Positions 15,342 through 27,982 of a stretch of DNA of 64,000 bases are shown here, piece by piece. Below the pieces are notes generated by a model, which had not been told where the DNA came from, ran no database searches, and saw only the letters and a program-made list of their open reading frames with translations. The number at the start of each line of letters is the position of its first letter. Within the stretch, counting starts at the first letter, position 1. The stretch comes from Corella eumyota (taxonomy: Eukaryota > Chordata > Ascidiacea > Phlebobranchia > Corellidae), in contig OY720097.1 in the NCBI GenBank assembly GCA_963082875.1, positions 13,772,501 through 13,836,500 on the forward strand, given 5' to 3'. The translations under genes and the position numbers were made by a program.

Positions 15342-17232
15342 AATGCATAAATTTGAAAAGATACTTATTTAACAAAAAAATAAATAGTTAGGTAATACAA
15401 GGAAACTGTTACATTATAATACAATCAATCTTATTATTTGCCTTAACCTACTTCCTTAACTTTAACCGCTTTATCATATCGCCATTAGATTATAAATTTA
15501 TTTCATAAATCAGGTCAAGATTTTTAAAATTATTAATCATATACTTGTCGGTCGTAACCCTTTTACATTTATCTTATTTGCTTTTTAAATACTATTATTC
15601 TGTCAGGGTAAATCATTTGTCATTTTGTTGTTTACAAACTCGTGTTGCTTTAGAACGCCTAAACTTCCTGTAAATATGTAGTTGTGGTAGTGATACACTT
15701 GAAATACCACACTAATTGGACGAAGGTTTTTTAATATGGGGTCATTTTAATTCTAACGGTATTTTAAACTATATGTACAATTTTTCAGAGTAACAATATA
15801 TATCTACCCCTAGTTAACGTAAAACATTCTCAGTAGTTTTCAAACATATCTTAAAACTAAAGCCTTATAAATATTTGTGTAATGTTGTATGTTAACGCAA
15901 CCTGACGCAGGCAGCAGCTGTTACCAAAATATACGAAGTCGAAAATGTTTAAACGGAAATGAAGTGCTAACAATCATTAAATAATAGCACTTTACGCAGA
16001 TAGCTAAAACCTGCATTTTTCAGACGTAAAAACATAATTTGATGTTGTTTTAAGCAACATTTGTTAATACATATCATAAACGGTTTTTCTATGACATTCA
16101 CCAGGTAATTTCCTGTTTTGGTAGATGACTTACACAAACTATTAAGCTGCATTTCACGTTAAAAAGTTTTGTGAAAATAATTTATAAAATTTTTTCTAAT
16201 TTTGTTAAAAATATCAAACATGAATATTAAAATGACACTTTTATTTAATTTTTACAAATACAACAATTGAACGTTTTCTTTTTTTAAAAATATAATAATA
16301 TGTTAATATTCACAATACTACATCATATAGAACAAAAACATAAAAATATGAGCTTAGCTGATACCTAAAAAATTACACCAGGCGAAAAATGACTTTAAAA
16401 AAATAAACTTAATTTTAAAATAAAATATATGTATATATAATATATGTGCTTAAAATTTTTATAAGTTATGCGACTACATGTTTAAATAAAGTGTTAACTT
16501 GATATTATTTTAATACAGAATTAAAAATTGTGTACGTTTTATATAGCTTATGTACAAAAAATAAAGACCAATTGTTACAGTGATTTAAATTAAAGACAGA
16601 AAATTAAAAAAACGTTTTTTTGGAATATTTATTAACACAGGATAATTTTAAACTAAAAAGTAATAATGTGTAGGTATTTTGTGCTCGTAATTTTAAAGTT
16701 AAAGTGTCTAAGTGTAAAAGATAGTAAAATATAAAGATGCTGATATTTATTACAAAAGGTGTATTTTGGACGGACTGCATAATAAAAAAATAATTGTAAG
16801 TTGTTAAACGTATTCCTGGTGCTTTATAATATATACTAACGATAAACATTGAATATCTATTAAAATATGGACATAAAGATTGTCATCTGTAAATCAAAAA
16901 GCTAACTTTAAAAAACAGGGTTACAACAATATACGACACTGGTCTGCCAATTAAATGACTTTTTTCAAAGAAAGAACACCTACAAGTACAAAGCAATTTG
17001 AAAGACCAAACGAAAGGAAGCCAATGTAAAAAATGTAAATCTTTGGATGACAAAAAGTTAACACTGTTTTAGGGAGCTTAGTAGAAAGAAAACACGGTTA
17101 CATATTTTTGGTAAAAAAAATGACAACAAGGAAAAGCATTCAATGGACGGTGGTGTTAATCGACATTAGGAATTGTGCGTGATATTACCAAACCATATTG
17201 TCCATTTGTTCTTGAAATAAATTCAAATTTAT
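15342..17232. other. intergenic, no gene seen
   Basis: AT-rich sequence between HYKK-B and the 3' end of the doublecortin gene. A few 60-80 codon open frames occur (for example 15967-16152 minus), with no recognisable domain and no consistent splice partners. The right part probably includes the 3' UTR of the doublecortin gene. Confidence 0.5.
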
Positions 17233-20200
17233 TCACGATTCAGCTTCTGCAGCTTCATGGGCAATACCGTTTCCGACCGAGTGTTTTACTTCGTTTGGTT
17301 CTTGTGTGGTAATGTCGTCCGCTTGTTCATTTTGTTGCTCGTCGTCGGTAACTGCTTCGGAAGCGGGCCTGTAATGTTTAAAAGGCGGCATTTAAATTGA
17401 GGATAAACACAAGGAACAAAATATTGTTAATAAATTAAATATAAAATCAACAATAATTTCGCCTGGCAAAAAAGGGTTTATATCCTTAATTTTACATATA
17501 TTTACCCTATATGTATGTACCTTGTAGTAACGAACCTTGCTGTTGATTCCGCTGACAACTGAGATCCATCCTCCGCCTTTTCCTGCTCCTCATCTTGTTG
17601 CTTATTATCTTCCTCTTCTTGTTCTTCCTTGTCTTCCTGATCATTGCTGGGGTCTTCTTTTGTGCTATTTTGCTCCGGAGTTGATGGTTTGGAGACAACT
17701 TGTTCGGGGTTTTCACTTGGAGGACGCGGCGAAGACGGAGTTTGGACGATCTGTTCCTCCTCCTTGTTTTGCTCTGGTTGGTCGTCTACAACTGGTTCTA
17801 CAACAGGTGGTTCTGTGACGTCATTTTCCGTTTCTTGTTGGTTTTCGTCGATGCTTTCTTGTTTGGTATTATTGTTCTCGACATCTTCAGAAACTATTTG
17901 GTCATCTTCTTCATTTATTGGAGCATCAGCTGGCGCATCTTCAACCTTGTTTTCCTCTTCACCTCTATTAGAAGTGACATCCTCTTGGGGTTCGTTTGTA
18001 ATAGAAGTGACGTCATCTTTGTTGGTGTCATCAGTTGCTTTGTTTTCATTTTCATCAACCGGAGCGGATTCGACATCTTCGTTACTCTCAAGACCAGGAA
18101 CAACTCTTTGTTTATTCTCGACAGAAACATTTTCGATGTCTTCTGTTTCCGAAATATTATTCTCTTGATCAACTTCATTTTCTTTTACCTCTTCAGTTGT
18201 CGGTTCAGTCGAAGGATCTTCGCTTTGATCTTCAGCTCCGTCTAGCGGCGAAGATGAGCGCGCTTGGTTGGTTTCTGACGCAGCTACTTGAAGACCAGCT
18301 TCGAAGACTTTCGTTTCTTCTTCAGTTGCCTGTGGATCTAGCAGCTGTGGCTCGGGACTTTCCTATAACAAAATTTCTTGTTGATTTGTCTTTGTAAATT
18401 TTATAATAAAATCATATTTTTAAAGGTATAAGTGTATGAAAGACTAACCTTTATTTTTACCTACAGGCATACCTTTAATTCAGAAAATGACATTTTACAT
18501 CATAGGGACATTTTGCATAACTAGCTTTGACTATTTACTACTACTATATCAATAAGTGTTTTTATTTAAAAACTAGATATTCAATTTATATTGAAATATG
18601 TTTTTATAGGAATACTAGAATATAAAAAATCATTTATTGTACGAAACGTTACGAGCGTTAATCTTGGTAAAAAACAAGCATATATTAAATTGAAAGCAAC
18701 TATATAAATAATAGATTAATGCGAAATAGGATAGTAAGATAGCTTTAAGAATTAGTTATTATTTTTGGCAACACTCAAAAATATTTGGCAACTTTGTAAT
18801 TTTTAACTAAGGTATATCTCATTGCATCGTTGTCCAAAGTTTACAAAAATACAGCGTCTTCCTAGTCTCAAATCAGGCTGCTGGGTTTTGCATTGAATTG
18901 GACGTGACTTTAGTTTTTCTGGGCGAAGCCTGTGTGGAAAAAATCTCGTCTAAGAAAATATTTCCACGAGAATTTTGCCACACTGTTTTAATTATACCAC
19001 AGCAAAAAGGGTTAAATAGTGTTATGAGTTTGGTCAATATTGATTAGTGATTGTGTGATTTATTGTACAGGTTACTTTGGGTCTGCATGTCTGGACCTGT
19101 TTTTCTAAACTATATGAAAGTTAATAACTTAAATATTTGTTCTAGTATAAAAAGCTATACACTGAACTGTATTGTTTAACTAACAGTAAGTTAACTTTTT
19201 AACTTGTTAGTAATATTGTCTAACACCTTAAAATTTGCAGTTCAAAAACCGTTTTTAATTTACTTTTTAATAACACCATCCATAGTTTGTATTTGTTTGT
19301 TGGGCTTTTAGTCCTCAATAAAACTAAATGTTTGGTGTGCTAGGAAAATTTAATTCTGTGCTAAAATCTCGTTTTAATAATTTAGTAACTGTATTGACAT
19401 CGATCGCTCTTGATTTAGAAATACACCCATGCTCTGTTCTTTATTTCTTCCTCGCCTTTCTTTTTGCTATTTTTCGTTTTTCTTAATTTTTTTTTGATAA
19501 GATGCTTACGGTCTATGCTTACTAACTTTAGAGCACTATTGTTCCACTAAAAACAGTAAGAATGTGTAAAGAAATACAGCAAACAAAAGAATAAAATGAA
19601 ATTTCTTTAAAAAAGAGGTAAAACATACAACTTGTTCTACAAAGATTAAAAACTTACGTTAGACTCCTCTACGTTGTTTTCAATAACTTCATCCTTTAAG
19701 TCTTCTTTCTCCTCCGGTTTTTCTACCTCTACCACTTCCGGAATCTCCTCTTCCTCTTCATTCACGGGAAATCCGGAGGACGGAGCGGGGGCTGGATGCT
19801 CTAAAAAGTCCGGAGTGCAAAGGGAGAGGGTTAGCGAGGGGCTGCTAATGTTAGTATATATACTACTGATAGAACTTTGACTATTACTACGCAGGGATTT
19901 CTCTATTTTAAACACAAATAAATTTTCATCTACGCTTTCTATGTCTTACATTACGTTACATTAGTTGTATTACATTTGTGTTTAGTTTTTTTTTAATGTA
20001 ATATATATGCAATAATTTATATTAGCATAAACAATTATAGTAATGTATTAGATACGTTACCGTTGGGCGTCAGTTGATTATTTAGGTAAGTATTAGTTTA
20101 CGTACCGATAAAATTAAGTTTTATCCGTAATGTTTAAAATGTAAATAGTTTTTAAGTTTAAAATTGCGTCATAATTTTTATGAGTCACATTAGTTATGAA

Positions 20201-23200
20201 AAAGGGGGTATGAGGTGTAAAAAATAATCAATTAAATAAACCTTATTTTACAAAAAAATGCAAAGTGTTGAAGAAAACCACGACCAAAACGCAAAACAAT
20301 ATTAACACATTGATCAAATTTCCTAATACCTCTTTATATTGTATGCCAGGACTGGTTAAAAAAATTAAATTTTAACCTACCTTCCAATCCTTGTGGTGTG
20401 TCGTCATGTTTATTTTCTTCCTCGTTCTGCCGCGAAGAAAGATCAGTCACGTGTTCACTTTCTGTGACGTCATTGATGTTGTTTTCTTCCGCGAGGTTAT
20501 CCTTGGAGGAGACGGCCACGATAACTTCATCTTCTACAACATCGGCCGGAACCTAAAATTAAAAAAAATAAAATGAAGTTTTTTCAATTGTTCCAAAAAT
20601 TTAATAGTTAAGAAAGCAGCATATTATTATTATAAACTAAATAAATAAATTTAAAAAATAAAAAATATTTATTTTTTTACTTGATCGATCGGAAGATCAA
20701 CTTTCGTGTCTTCGTCCTCTTCTACTTCATCCGCTTTAATGTTGTTTACATCGTTCCGGAAGACTCCTTCGTCGTTCGTGGTTGCAAGAAGAACGGGGGC
20801 TCTTCCACCTCCGGATCGCTTCACCTTGACAGGTTTAGCGTGGAAGACAGATTCTGCCTCTTGGGAGGGAGGAGGACCTAAAAAATAGCTGAAAAGTTAT
20901 AAGATTCTTTAAAGTAGTTTTAATGAGCTAGGCTGTTGCGAAATGCTAAAAAATAACCAAGTGCATTATTTTTCGTTTATTAAATAATAAGAAATCGAAT
21001 AACTAAATAAATAGGCAAATGATCAGACCTAATAAAGTAGGTAAACCTATGAAACATATATACAAACCTTACATTAGCCTACAAAACATATGTAAATTAA
21101 GTGTTAAACTTACATAAACCTATTTAACTATGTATAAAGTGTTACCTGGCGGTTTTTGTGGTCTGTATTTTTTAGTTGTAAGAGGTTTGTATCCCGTAGC
21201 CGCACTTGCCCCCATTACCGTTTCTTCTTCTTTATAAAATTTCTTTCGAGCATACTGTAAAATAAGTGACGTCATATTCAAAATCAAATACGCAACATTT
21301 TGGCTCAATCAAACACCTGCCTCCAAAATATGTATTTATATTAACAGGACCAACGTAACAACAAATATGTTTTGATAAAATAAACATGATATTACAATTC
21401 TTTTTTGGTTTTACTATATAGTAAACAACAGTTCACATTTTACCATTTTTGTGTAGGTTTGACCGTCGTCTTCTTTTGCAGGAGGTCTTGGTCTACGCGT
21501 TCTATTAATTGGGGGCAGGGGTGCATTACTAAACAAAATAAGCATTTTTCTTGTGATTTGTAGTTTTTATTAACATTTTTTATAGAATTTTCCATTAGAA
21601 ATGAATAAACTTGTAATTTTTGGTTTCCATATCAAATATTGAACGAATACGTAAACAAAAAAATTAGTAACTGGTAACCTAACTAAAGATGTGGTTTAAT
21701 TTACCGAAAAAATGTTTCAGTTAATTTTAAATTGTTACGTCATTGACATAAATAAAAACATTCCCTCAATTTAAAGAAGTTTTACCATAACTTACTTTCG
21801 TCTTGGTGATCTTGCTAAAGAATTGAGGCTTCCATATTCTAGTTTCACAAGAGGTTGTCGGCTGACAGCAACATAATGCGATCCGTTCACCAGTTGCTCT
21901 GGGGTTGTTACTTTTTTAAAATCCATATCGTATAAACTAAAATCAAAAATGTTTAGTCAATTTCAGGTTTGATTTATTTCTAAAAGTTGGTAAACTAACA
22001 CAAGGTTGTTTGAAACACGTACCGACTAACGGCGGATGCACTGTTGAAGATGACTTTTTCGTTCACCTCCTCCAAAATTGCACCTATATTTCTTAGTGAC
22101 TTTGGTCGTAAAAGAACACGTTTAGCATCCCTGTTTATGTCGTTGTTGGCATAAACGCTGTAAATAGCATTACGAATTTAATTTTACTATAGTTAGTTTG
22201 CTTTTTTTTCCAAATATGTTTACGATTTTGGTTGTGTCGCTAGTAAGGGTTAAAGGCACAAGGCATTATTTATTACACATGATCACAGGTTTGATTCTCC
22301 TATGATTAATTTTTGACCGGCAAAGTCATTTAGAGTAGAGACTGATAATGGGTAACAATAGTTAAATTTCTTAAATTTCATTGGGCTTTACAGTCGACCT
22401 ATTTACACCGAGGATAAATGAATAAGTATATAAAAACAGGTTAAAAGTAATATATTGCCACTTACTAAATCGTTTTCGGCCGACCGCTTTCTTTCTGCCA
22501 TCTTGCTGAGACTTCCATTTTACGGCGATTTGCAATCTAAAACAAAAACGTTAACAGTTAGGCATTCTGACAAACTATTATTATAATGTCCAACTTTAAA
22601 CTATCTGTTGAAGTTGGCTAATTTGAATTTTAACATTTTGTTTTACACTCACTTTACTAGTATTGGAAATCCGCAGCCTTTCCATTAAAATTCGCCGTCT
22701 ATTTAAAAAATTATTTTCTGGCCGCCAAGAGTTATATTTATTATTACAAAACGCCATCGAAAGAGTAAATATTTTATTATCTTTCTTTTTAAATTAACAT
22801 TCAATATCTTTAACAATTTTTTTTGAAAAGCTGTTAAAATTCAAATTGCGAATTTTTTCCCTTTAGCTTGATATTAAACTAAACTAATCAAGTGGTCGAT
22901 CGTATACTAACCAGACCGAACAAAAGTTTGAACACAATACAATACAAGTCCTTCGCACGCTTTATATATCTGGTTAGCCCCAATTAAAACCACGAAAGCG
23001 GCGATTCGTCACACTCAAAAGATTAAGGCCTGTTTATTTTATTAATAAAATTAACTTTTTTCCAATAAATTTTCATGTTAAACAATATACAATTGATAAA
23101 TACAAATATATTTGCAGACTGTCACATTATAATTATATTGAAAATGTCGTTAATGTCATATTTTAGCGTTGTGAAATGCATCGATTTTTAATGGATGTAC

Positions 23201-26200
23201 AAGTTAGGTAGAATTGTTTGACCAAGTACCTGGCTAAGAGGTTTTAAAATTCCTGGTTACAAAAGCTAACACCAAGCAATTTGCTTTTAAATTGACCGAC
23301 TGACCACTTATGTAATGAAGTTTGGCATTTATCAGATTTTTAGTAACTAAACACTAAATATATGTTTAAAAACAAAAATTAATCCTATTTTGGGTACATT
23401 TTAAATACAAAGTGATTCTAATTTAAGAGAATAAAAAATATATTTATATCGTAAATTTTAATTGGTAAAAAATTTATGAAAAAATTTGTAAATGTAAATA
23501 AAACTTTATTGGTTATTTAAAAGCATAAATATAATGTAATATCCATTTAAAGCTATACTATAGTATGCATTAACTCTAAAAATCTTGTTTTGGATACTAT
23601 AGCGTCATACAATTTTATAAATATATAGAAACAAATCTGTTGAATTTCAAAGTATAGGCGACATTGATAAACAAAGTCTGTATCAAAATTAACAAAGAGC
23701 CAGTCGCTAAGATGGTATCAACTTTCATTGTTATGTATTTTGTACGACTTTGTTACTTAATTTTTGTTTCGTTTTTATAAAGGACAATATACAATGTATT
23801 GGACTTAAAAATATTATAAAAATGACAATTTAATTTTAACTATATGATCATGGCATACTTACAGCTTCAAATAATATCAAGTTAAAACGTAGTGTCATTT
23901 TTTAAGTGTCATTTTATTAAGTTTTAACGTTACAAATTCGTTTTTGTCAACCTAAAAATTGCTTAATTATATGTTAGTAAAATATAAAACTTAGTTAAGA
24001 TAAATAACAGCCAAAAGCACTTAAACCAAATTTAATATTCCATTTAAGTACGTCTCAAAACGAAAAGTGAAATTGAAAAAACCATAACTCAAAAGTTTAT
24101 AAGCTGTCTGTGCGATCAATAACTAAATCAAAAAATAAATTGAAAAGAATGGGAAAGGCGACGTCGTAATTAACATTTCGTATTGAAAACTTTTAAGAAA
24201 AATCGGCAGTTGAGATTTACATATTTAGTTCCTTGCGTCCCGCCGTTTTTTCATTTATTATTTATGTGCGGTCGCAATATTGCGAATTTTTTCAATCTGA
24301 TCGATTCTGCCACGCCACGTCTTGGTCACGTGATTATCACGTGACAACTTTTTCAGTTATAGACACTCCCATTTTACATAACAAGATACAAATTATTTTA
24401 CACTTTAAATTAGAAATGTAATATTTTTTTCTTTTGATTTTCACTAATAAAAAAATTTAATGTCTTAAATTTTAACGAATAGTATTTAATTAAGAAAATA
24501 AAAATAATTACCTTTTTTAAACTAAAAAACTTATATTTTTATTTTCCGCACAACCAACTGTTAAACAACCCCTAAAGAGCTATAACAGTTTCTATAACAA
24601 ATAAGAATTTAGTTTGATAGGAAATACAGTTGTTTGCTTTTGTTTAAGCCCTTTGTAAATTAACTAGTTGTTCATTTATGTAACTTCAGCTTCTTCTGTT
24701 AACTACTTAGAAACTCTTTCACACATTTCTGCTAACTGGGAAATGCCATGACTAAAATACTGTATATAAATGTTAAAACAAGATAAAAAAACTCGATTTT
24801 GCGCCTGCGCTTACACTCTGAAAATGAGAAATGCAACAAGTCTGCGCGAAAACATCACATATGCACGTGGGTCGATATTTGGAGAAAAAAACACAGGAAA
24901 TTAATCACGATCTATAATGCACTAAGTCGAGTCAAGACGCGCGTTTTTATATTGATTTTTATTTGGTAGCAGTGTCGTTAAACGTATAGCAAGGATTTAC
25001 ATATGACTTATATATTGGTATTATCACTGTCTTACCCTACCATTCACGATACTTTGTTTATTTTTTAAAAATTTTACTAGCTATTCTAGCAACTGAGTTT
25101 TCTTTAAATACAGTTCTAAAGTTTCTATTCAGGCAACTCATTTTTTTAATTAGGGAAGGAGACTTTTTTAGCATACGCTTGGTTCCCAGATTAATTGTTG
25201 CAATTTTAATGTGGGCTTGTGCTTTTTAGAGTTAATTATTTATTACTTGATGCGATTTAAAGTTTAAGAGCAATTAAAAAAATAATTAAGGTAAAGCTTT
25301 TACGTATGTCATCTTTTTTGAATTTACCAATTCTCCCGAAATTATTAAAATATATATTTTTTGGGATAGCTAATCTGGCATATTTATTAAATCCCCTTCT
25401 TAGATAATAATTTTTAATATTTACTTGCAAAAACCAATATGTATAAAATTCTGTTAAAATTTTTCCAAATATTGTTTTTTTCATTTTTTGATTATTTCTC
25501 AAAATCTAACAAAATCATGATAATCTTTAAAGCTGTAAACTAAAAAAACAATTAAACTTACGTCCATTGGATTCTTTTTTGGTGATGGCTTTTGCCTTAT
25601 GGCTATGTCTCTATATCTGTAATAAAAATAGGGTTAAAAAACCTTTGTAACCGTAAGGCTTTAAAATGTATACATACAATTTATGATATACAATAAAAGA
25701 ATACAATATTAAGCAAAACTTTTAACGCTTAAATTAAAGATTTCGTTATATTGAGAAAAGTTTGGTTAGTTTTTTTTGGTTGGATTTGTAATTCAATACT
25801 AAACTACTTTATATTAATGGCCATTATTCTTATAAAAGGTACAATACATTATGCATGCCTATTACTTTCCCATTAACTAATCCACAAAGTAATGCTTTTT
25901 AAAGATAATGTTGCTTTTCTTTTTGACCTTCGAAGCTATTTAATTAAAATTAAATAAAAATCTATTAAGTGCAAATCGAGGAGGGGCAATGAATGGCAGT
26001 TAAACTACTTTAAAATAAATAATAAAAAGCCATCAATTTTTATTATTTAAAATTAATTTTTTTATTTTTTAAACAGTGTTTTGTGGTTTTAACAGTTTAG
26101 CTATGTATTTAGTAAACACATAGCTGTAAATGTATTATCTAAAACAATAACAAACAATACATTAATTGCAAAAGGGTGAATAAATTATAACCTACTTTAC

Positions 26201-27982
26201 ATTGTAAATAAATTGTGTAAATAACTAACTGTCGTTAGGTTGACCATATTACAAATTTTTATGCTGTTAAAATGACCGGCTTATTAGTAAATCGTTGCCA
26301 CAATTATTATTGTTAACCTTTTTACCCCTATAATGAAAAACAATGGGACTAAGCAAATGTTATTGTAAGCATGCTTCCCAGTATAATAAAGTTAATATTT
26401 TCAAGTGTGTTAAGTGGCTCGCTTTGTGTTTTTGATTTATCTCGGAAGTCTAAATCAACACAAATGTGATATTGACAATACAACTTCAAGTTTAGGTAAA
26501 ATAATTAGCTTCTTTACTGTTTCGAACGTACCGGTAAAAGCGCTAATTTTAAGGATAAATGCTTTAATTTTTGAAAGTAAAATACTATAATTTTACCAAA
26601 CAAATGGGTTAAAAAATGTGTCAAATTTTACAACGAAAACGTATTATGTATTAATTTGAAAAGATATTATTTGAAAAAAATGCATCAATTTAAAATTTAA
26701 AATTGTAATTACCAAATTAAAAAAATGTTTTAGTTTAAACAAATAGATAAAATCTAGAAGCTTTCAAGCTAATGGTAGAGGTAAATGTGAAGGAGGAAAA
26801 ATTAACACACTTAGAGCTGTATAAACGTTTAAATTTTGCAAATTTATTATGTCAAGTTATCATAACTTTCTCAATGTCGGATCATTTCAATTTTAGTTAA
26901 CCGGAACTAAACAATATTCAGCAACTACCCACGCCCAGCTCTGTATATAAAGAATTTTCCAGAAAACGCCCAAGTAAAAAAATAGTTAAATAAACCTTGG
27001 TGGGTATTTTTTTTAATAAAGGTGTATGATCTACAGGTTAATATTTACGTTTACGTAGCGTAGGCGTTATGTTTAGCTAAGTTTAAAGCTTATTGTTCGA
27101 GTTTATTCACCAAGTGAAAAACATTTCTTGTTTGTAAACCGGCCTTTCTTAACAAACAAATTCTTACAAAAAATAAATTTTAGAAATTTCGAAAAAAGTT
27201 ATTGGAATTTTAAAAATTGCATTTGTTGGCACATTCCTATTACAATTTAATATGTCATTGTCCTTTAAGTTAACCAAACATAAAACTTTTTAAGTAACCT
27301 TAACAATGCGCGAAATCTGGTTATACAACAAAGCGCAAGGACCAAACCAAAAACGGGTATTAACGTCGAGTACAACAAAAGAAAGTTTGCACTTACTCCA
27401 GCCTTCTAAACCTCTCAACTCCCCCCGCGACCAAATCCATTCCATTATGGAGTTCCTGTAAGGCTTCGACTCTGTGACCGCCCTTCGGGGTGTAGATATT
27501 TCGTACAGCGCCAAATGGTGCCTTTATACCCACCGTTACCTGCACAATAGATAATGAATTGTGATTTGATTGACTAACTCGATTTTAATCTAATAATTTT
27601 AAAGGTGTCTCTAAAAATGCGGTTATTGTTAATGTATTTTGGTGTTTATTAGGTTTTTTAAAAGAGTGCTTTTGACTTGTTTATGGACATTTTTGTGAAG
27701 ATGATGTTTATATGTTTAAATACATGTCCCTAAATAACATAACCACGTTTCGTTAACTTTTTATCAAGTGCTAGCTTTTTTTGTTACCTGGTTAAGAAAT
27801 CCATTGAAGTCGGAAATATATCGACGATTGACCACGAACCGTCTCCCAGGAAAATGTCCATTGCCGTTTAAATAAACTTTTATGTGCTTGGCGACCTCGG
27901 GTTGCTGCATGTTCATAAATTTGTTGTATTGCTGGTATGCTTGACTGTGGGTGTCGTCGTGTTGTGAGAGCGTGGTAGTCAT
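17233..27982 (-). CDS. DCDC2: doublecortin domain-containing protein 2-like, two DCX domains and acidic tail
   Basis: Microtubule-binding protein of the doublecortin family; vertebrate DCDC2 acts on ciliary and neuronal microtubules. Exons: 27982-27788, 27539-27397, 25616-25562, 22536-22466, 22157-22023, 21936-21796, 21528-21444, 21254-21146, 20877-20681, 20552-20381, 19800-19658, 18362-17521, 17368-17233; 807 residues. DCX1 (~33-115): VYLNGNGHFPGRRFVVNRR, KAPFGAVRNIYTPKGG, MDLVAGGVERFRRLEY. The linker KKNPMD matches DCDC2 KKRPMEV. DCX2 (~150-232): MEVSARW, VYANND, ILEEVNEKVIFNSASAVSRL, EQLVNGSHYVAVSRQ. The rest is disordered, very rich in Glu/Asp; exon 18362-17521 alone gives 281 such codons. 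Start ATG 27982 is the first in the exon, with an in-frame stop upstream. The minus-strand AATAAA at 17233-17228 overlaps the stop. DCDC2 is preferred over DCX/DCLK for its spacing, linker and lack of a kinase. Confidence 0.9.
18363..19657 (-). other. DCDC2 intron with a miRNA-like hairpin
   Basis: 1.3-kb intron between the acidic-tail exons. It is ordinary AT-rich sequence apart from the hairpin at about 18926-18989, listed separately. Confidence 0.6.
18926..18989. ncRNA. candidate miRNA-type hairpin
   Basis: Two 24-nt arms (18926-18949 and 18966-18989) pair over their whole length with four mismatches and one G-U pair. The core GTGTGG (18932-18937) faces CCACAC (18978-18983), and CTCGT faces ACGAG. 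The loop is 16 nt. Size and imperfect pairing suit an animal pre-miRNA, but a small inverted-repeat element is equally possible. No known miRNA seed was recognised. Confidence 0.3.
22653..22757 (-). CDS. alternative first coding exon of the doublecortin gene (one-DCX form)
   Basis: ATG at 22757 opens 35 codons beginning MAFCNNKYNSWRPENN and ending at a GTGAGT donor in phase 0. That is exactly the phase needed to join the exon at 22536 (IANRRKMEVSARW). No acceptor stands before the ATG, so it looks like a first exon rather than a cassette. The product would lack DCX1 and keep DCX2 plus the acidic tail (about 711 residues). Confidence 0.55.
22961..22968 (-). promoter_or_regulatory. TATA box of the internal doublecortin promoter
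   Basis: TATATAAA on the minus strand, about 200 bp upstream of the alternative ATG at 22757. It predicts a transcription start near 22930. Confidence 0.45.
24325..24345. promoter_or_regulatory. palindromic double E-box
   Basis: GTCACGTGAT, one T, then its exact reverse complement. This places two CACGTG cores 11 bp apart inside a 21-bp perfect palindrome, typical of sites for USF/TFE/MITF or other bHLH-type dimers. Confidence 0.45.
25617..27396 (-). other. DCDC2 intron, nothing else seen
   Basis: 1.8-kb AT-rich intron between the second and third coding exons. No exon, repeat or RNA gene was recognised. Confidence 0.6.

Larger units (their letters stand above)
22537..25561 (-). other. large DCDC2 intron with internal promoter signals
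   Basis: 3-kb intron between the DCX1 linker exon and DCX2. It contains an alternative first exon (22757-22653), a minus-strand TATA box at 22961-22968, and a double E-box palindrome at 24325-24345. A GC-richer patch lies near 24790-24960, with words such as GCGCCTGCGC and CACGTG. The remainder is AT-rich with no further exon seen. Confidence 0.5.

Noticed and set aside
15967-16152. 61-codon minus-strand ORF with several cysteines
   Set aside because: No signal peptide, no splice context and no recognisable motif; a length expected by chance in this much sequence.
17537-18397. Several long plus-strand ORFs (up to 181 codons) rich in Ser, Phe and Leu
   Set aside because: They are the antisense of the acidic DCDC2 exon 17521-18362; GAA/GAG-rich coding sequence leaves the opposite strand open. 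The minus frame has matching splice sites and phases on both sides.
24233-24421. 62-codon plus-strand ORF in the large DCDC2 intron
   Set aside because: No splice partner, no domain, and it overlaps the E-box palindrome region; more likely regulatory DNA.
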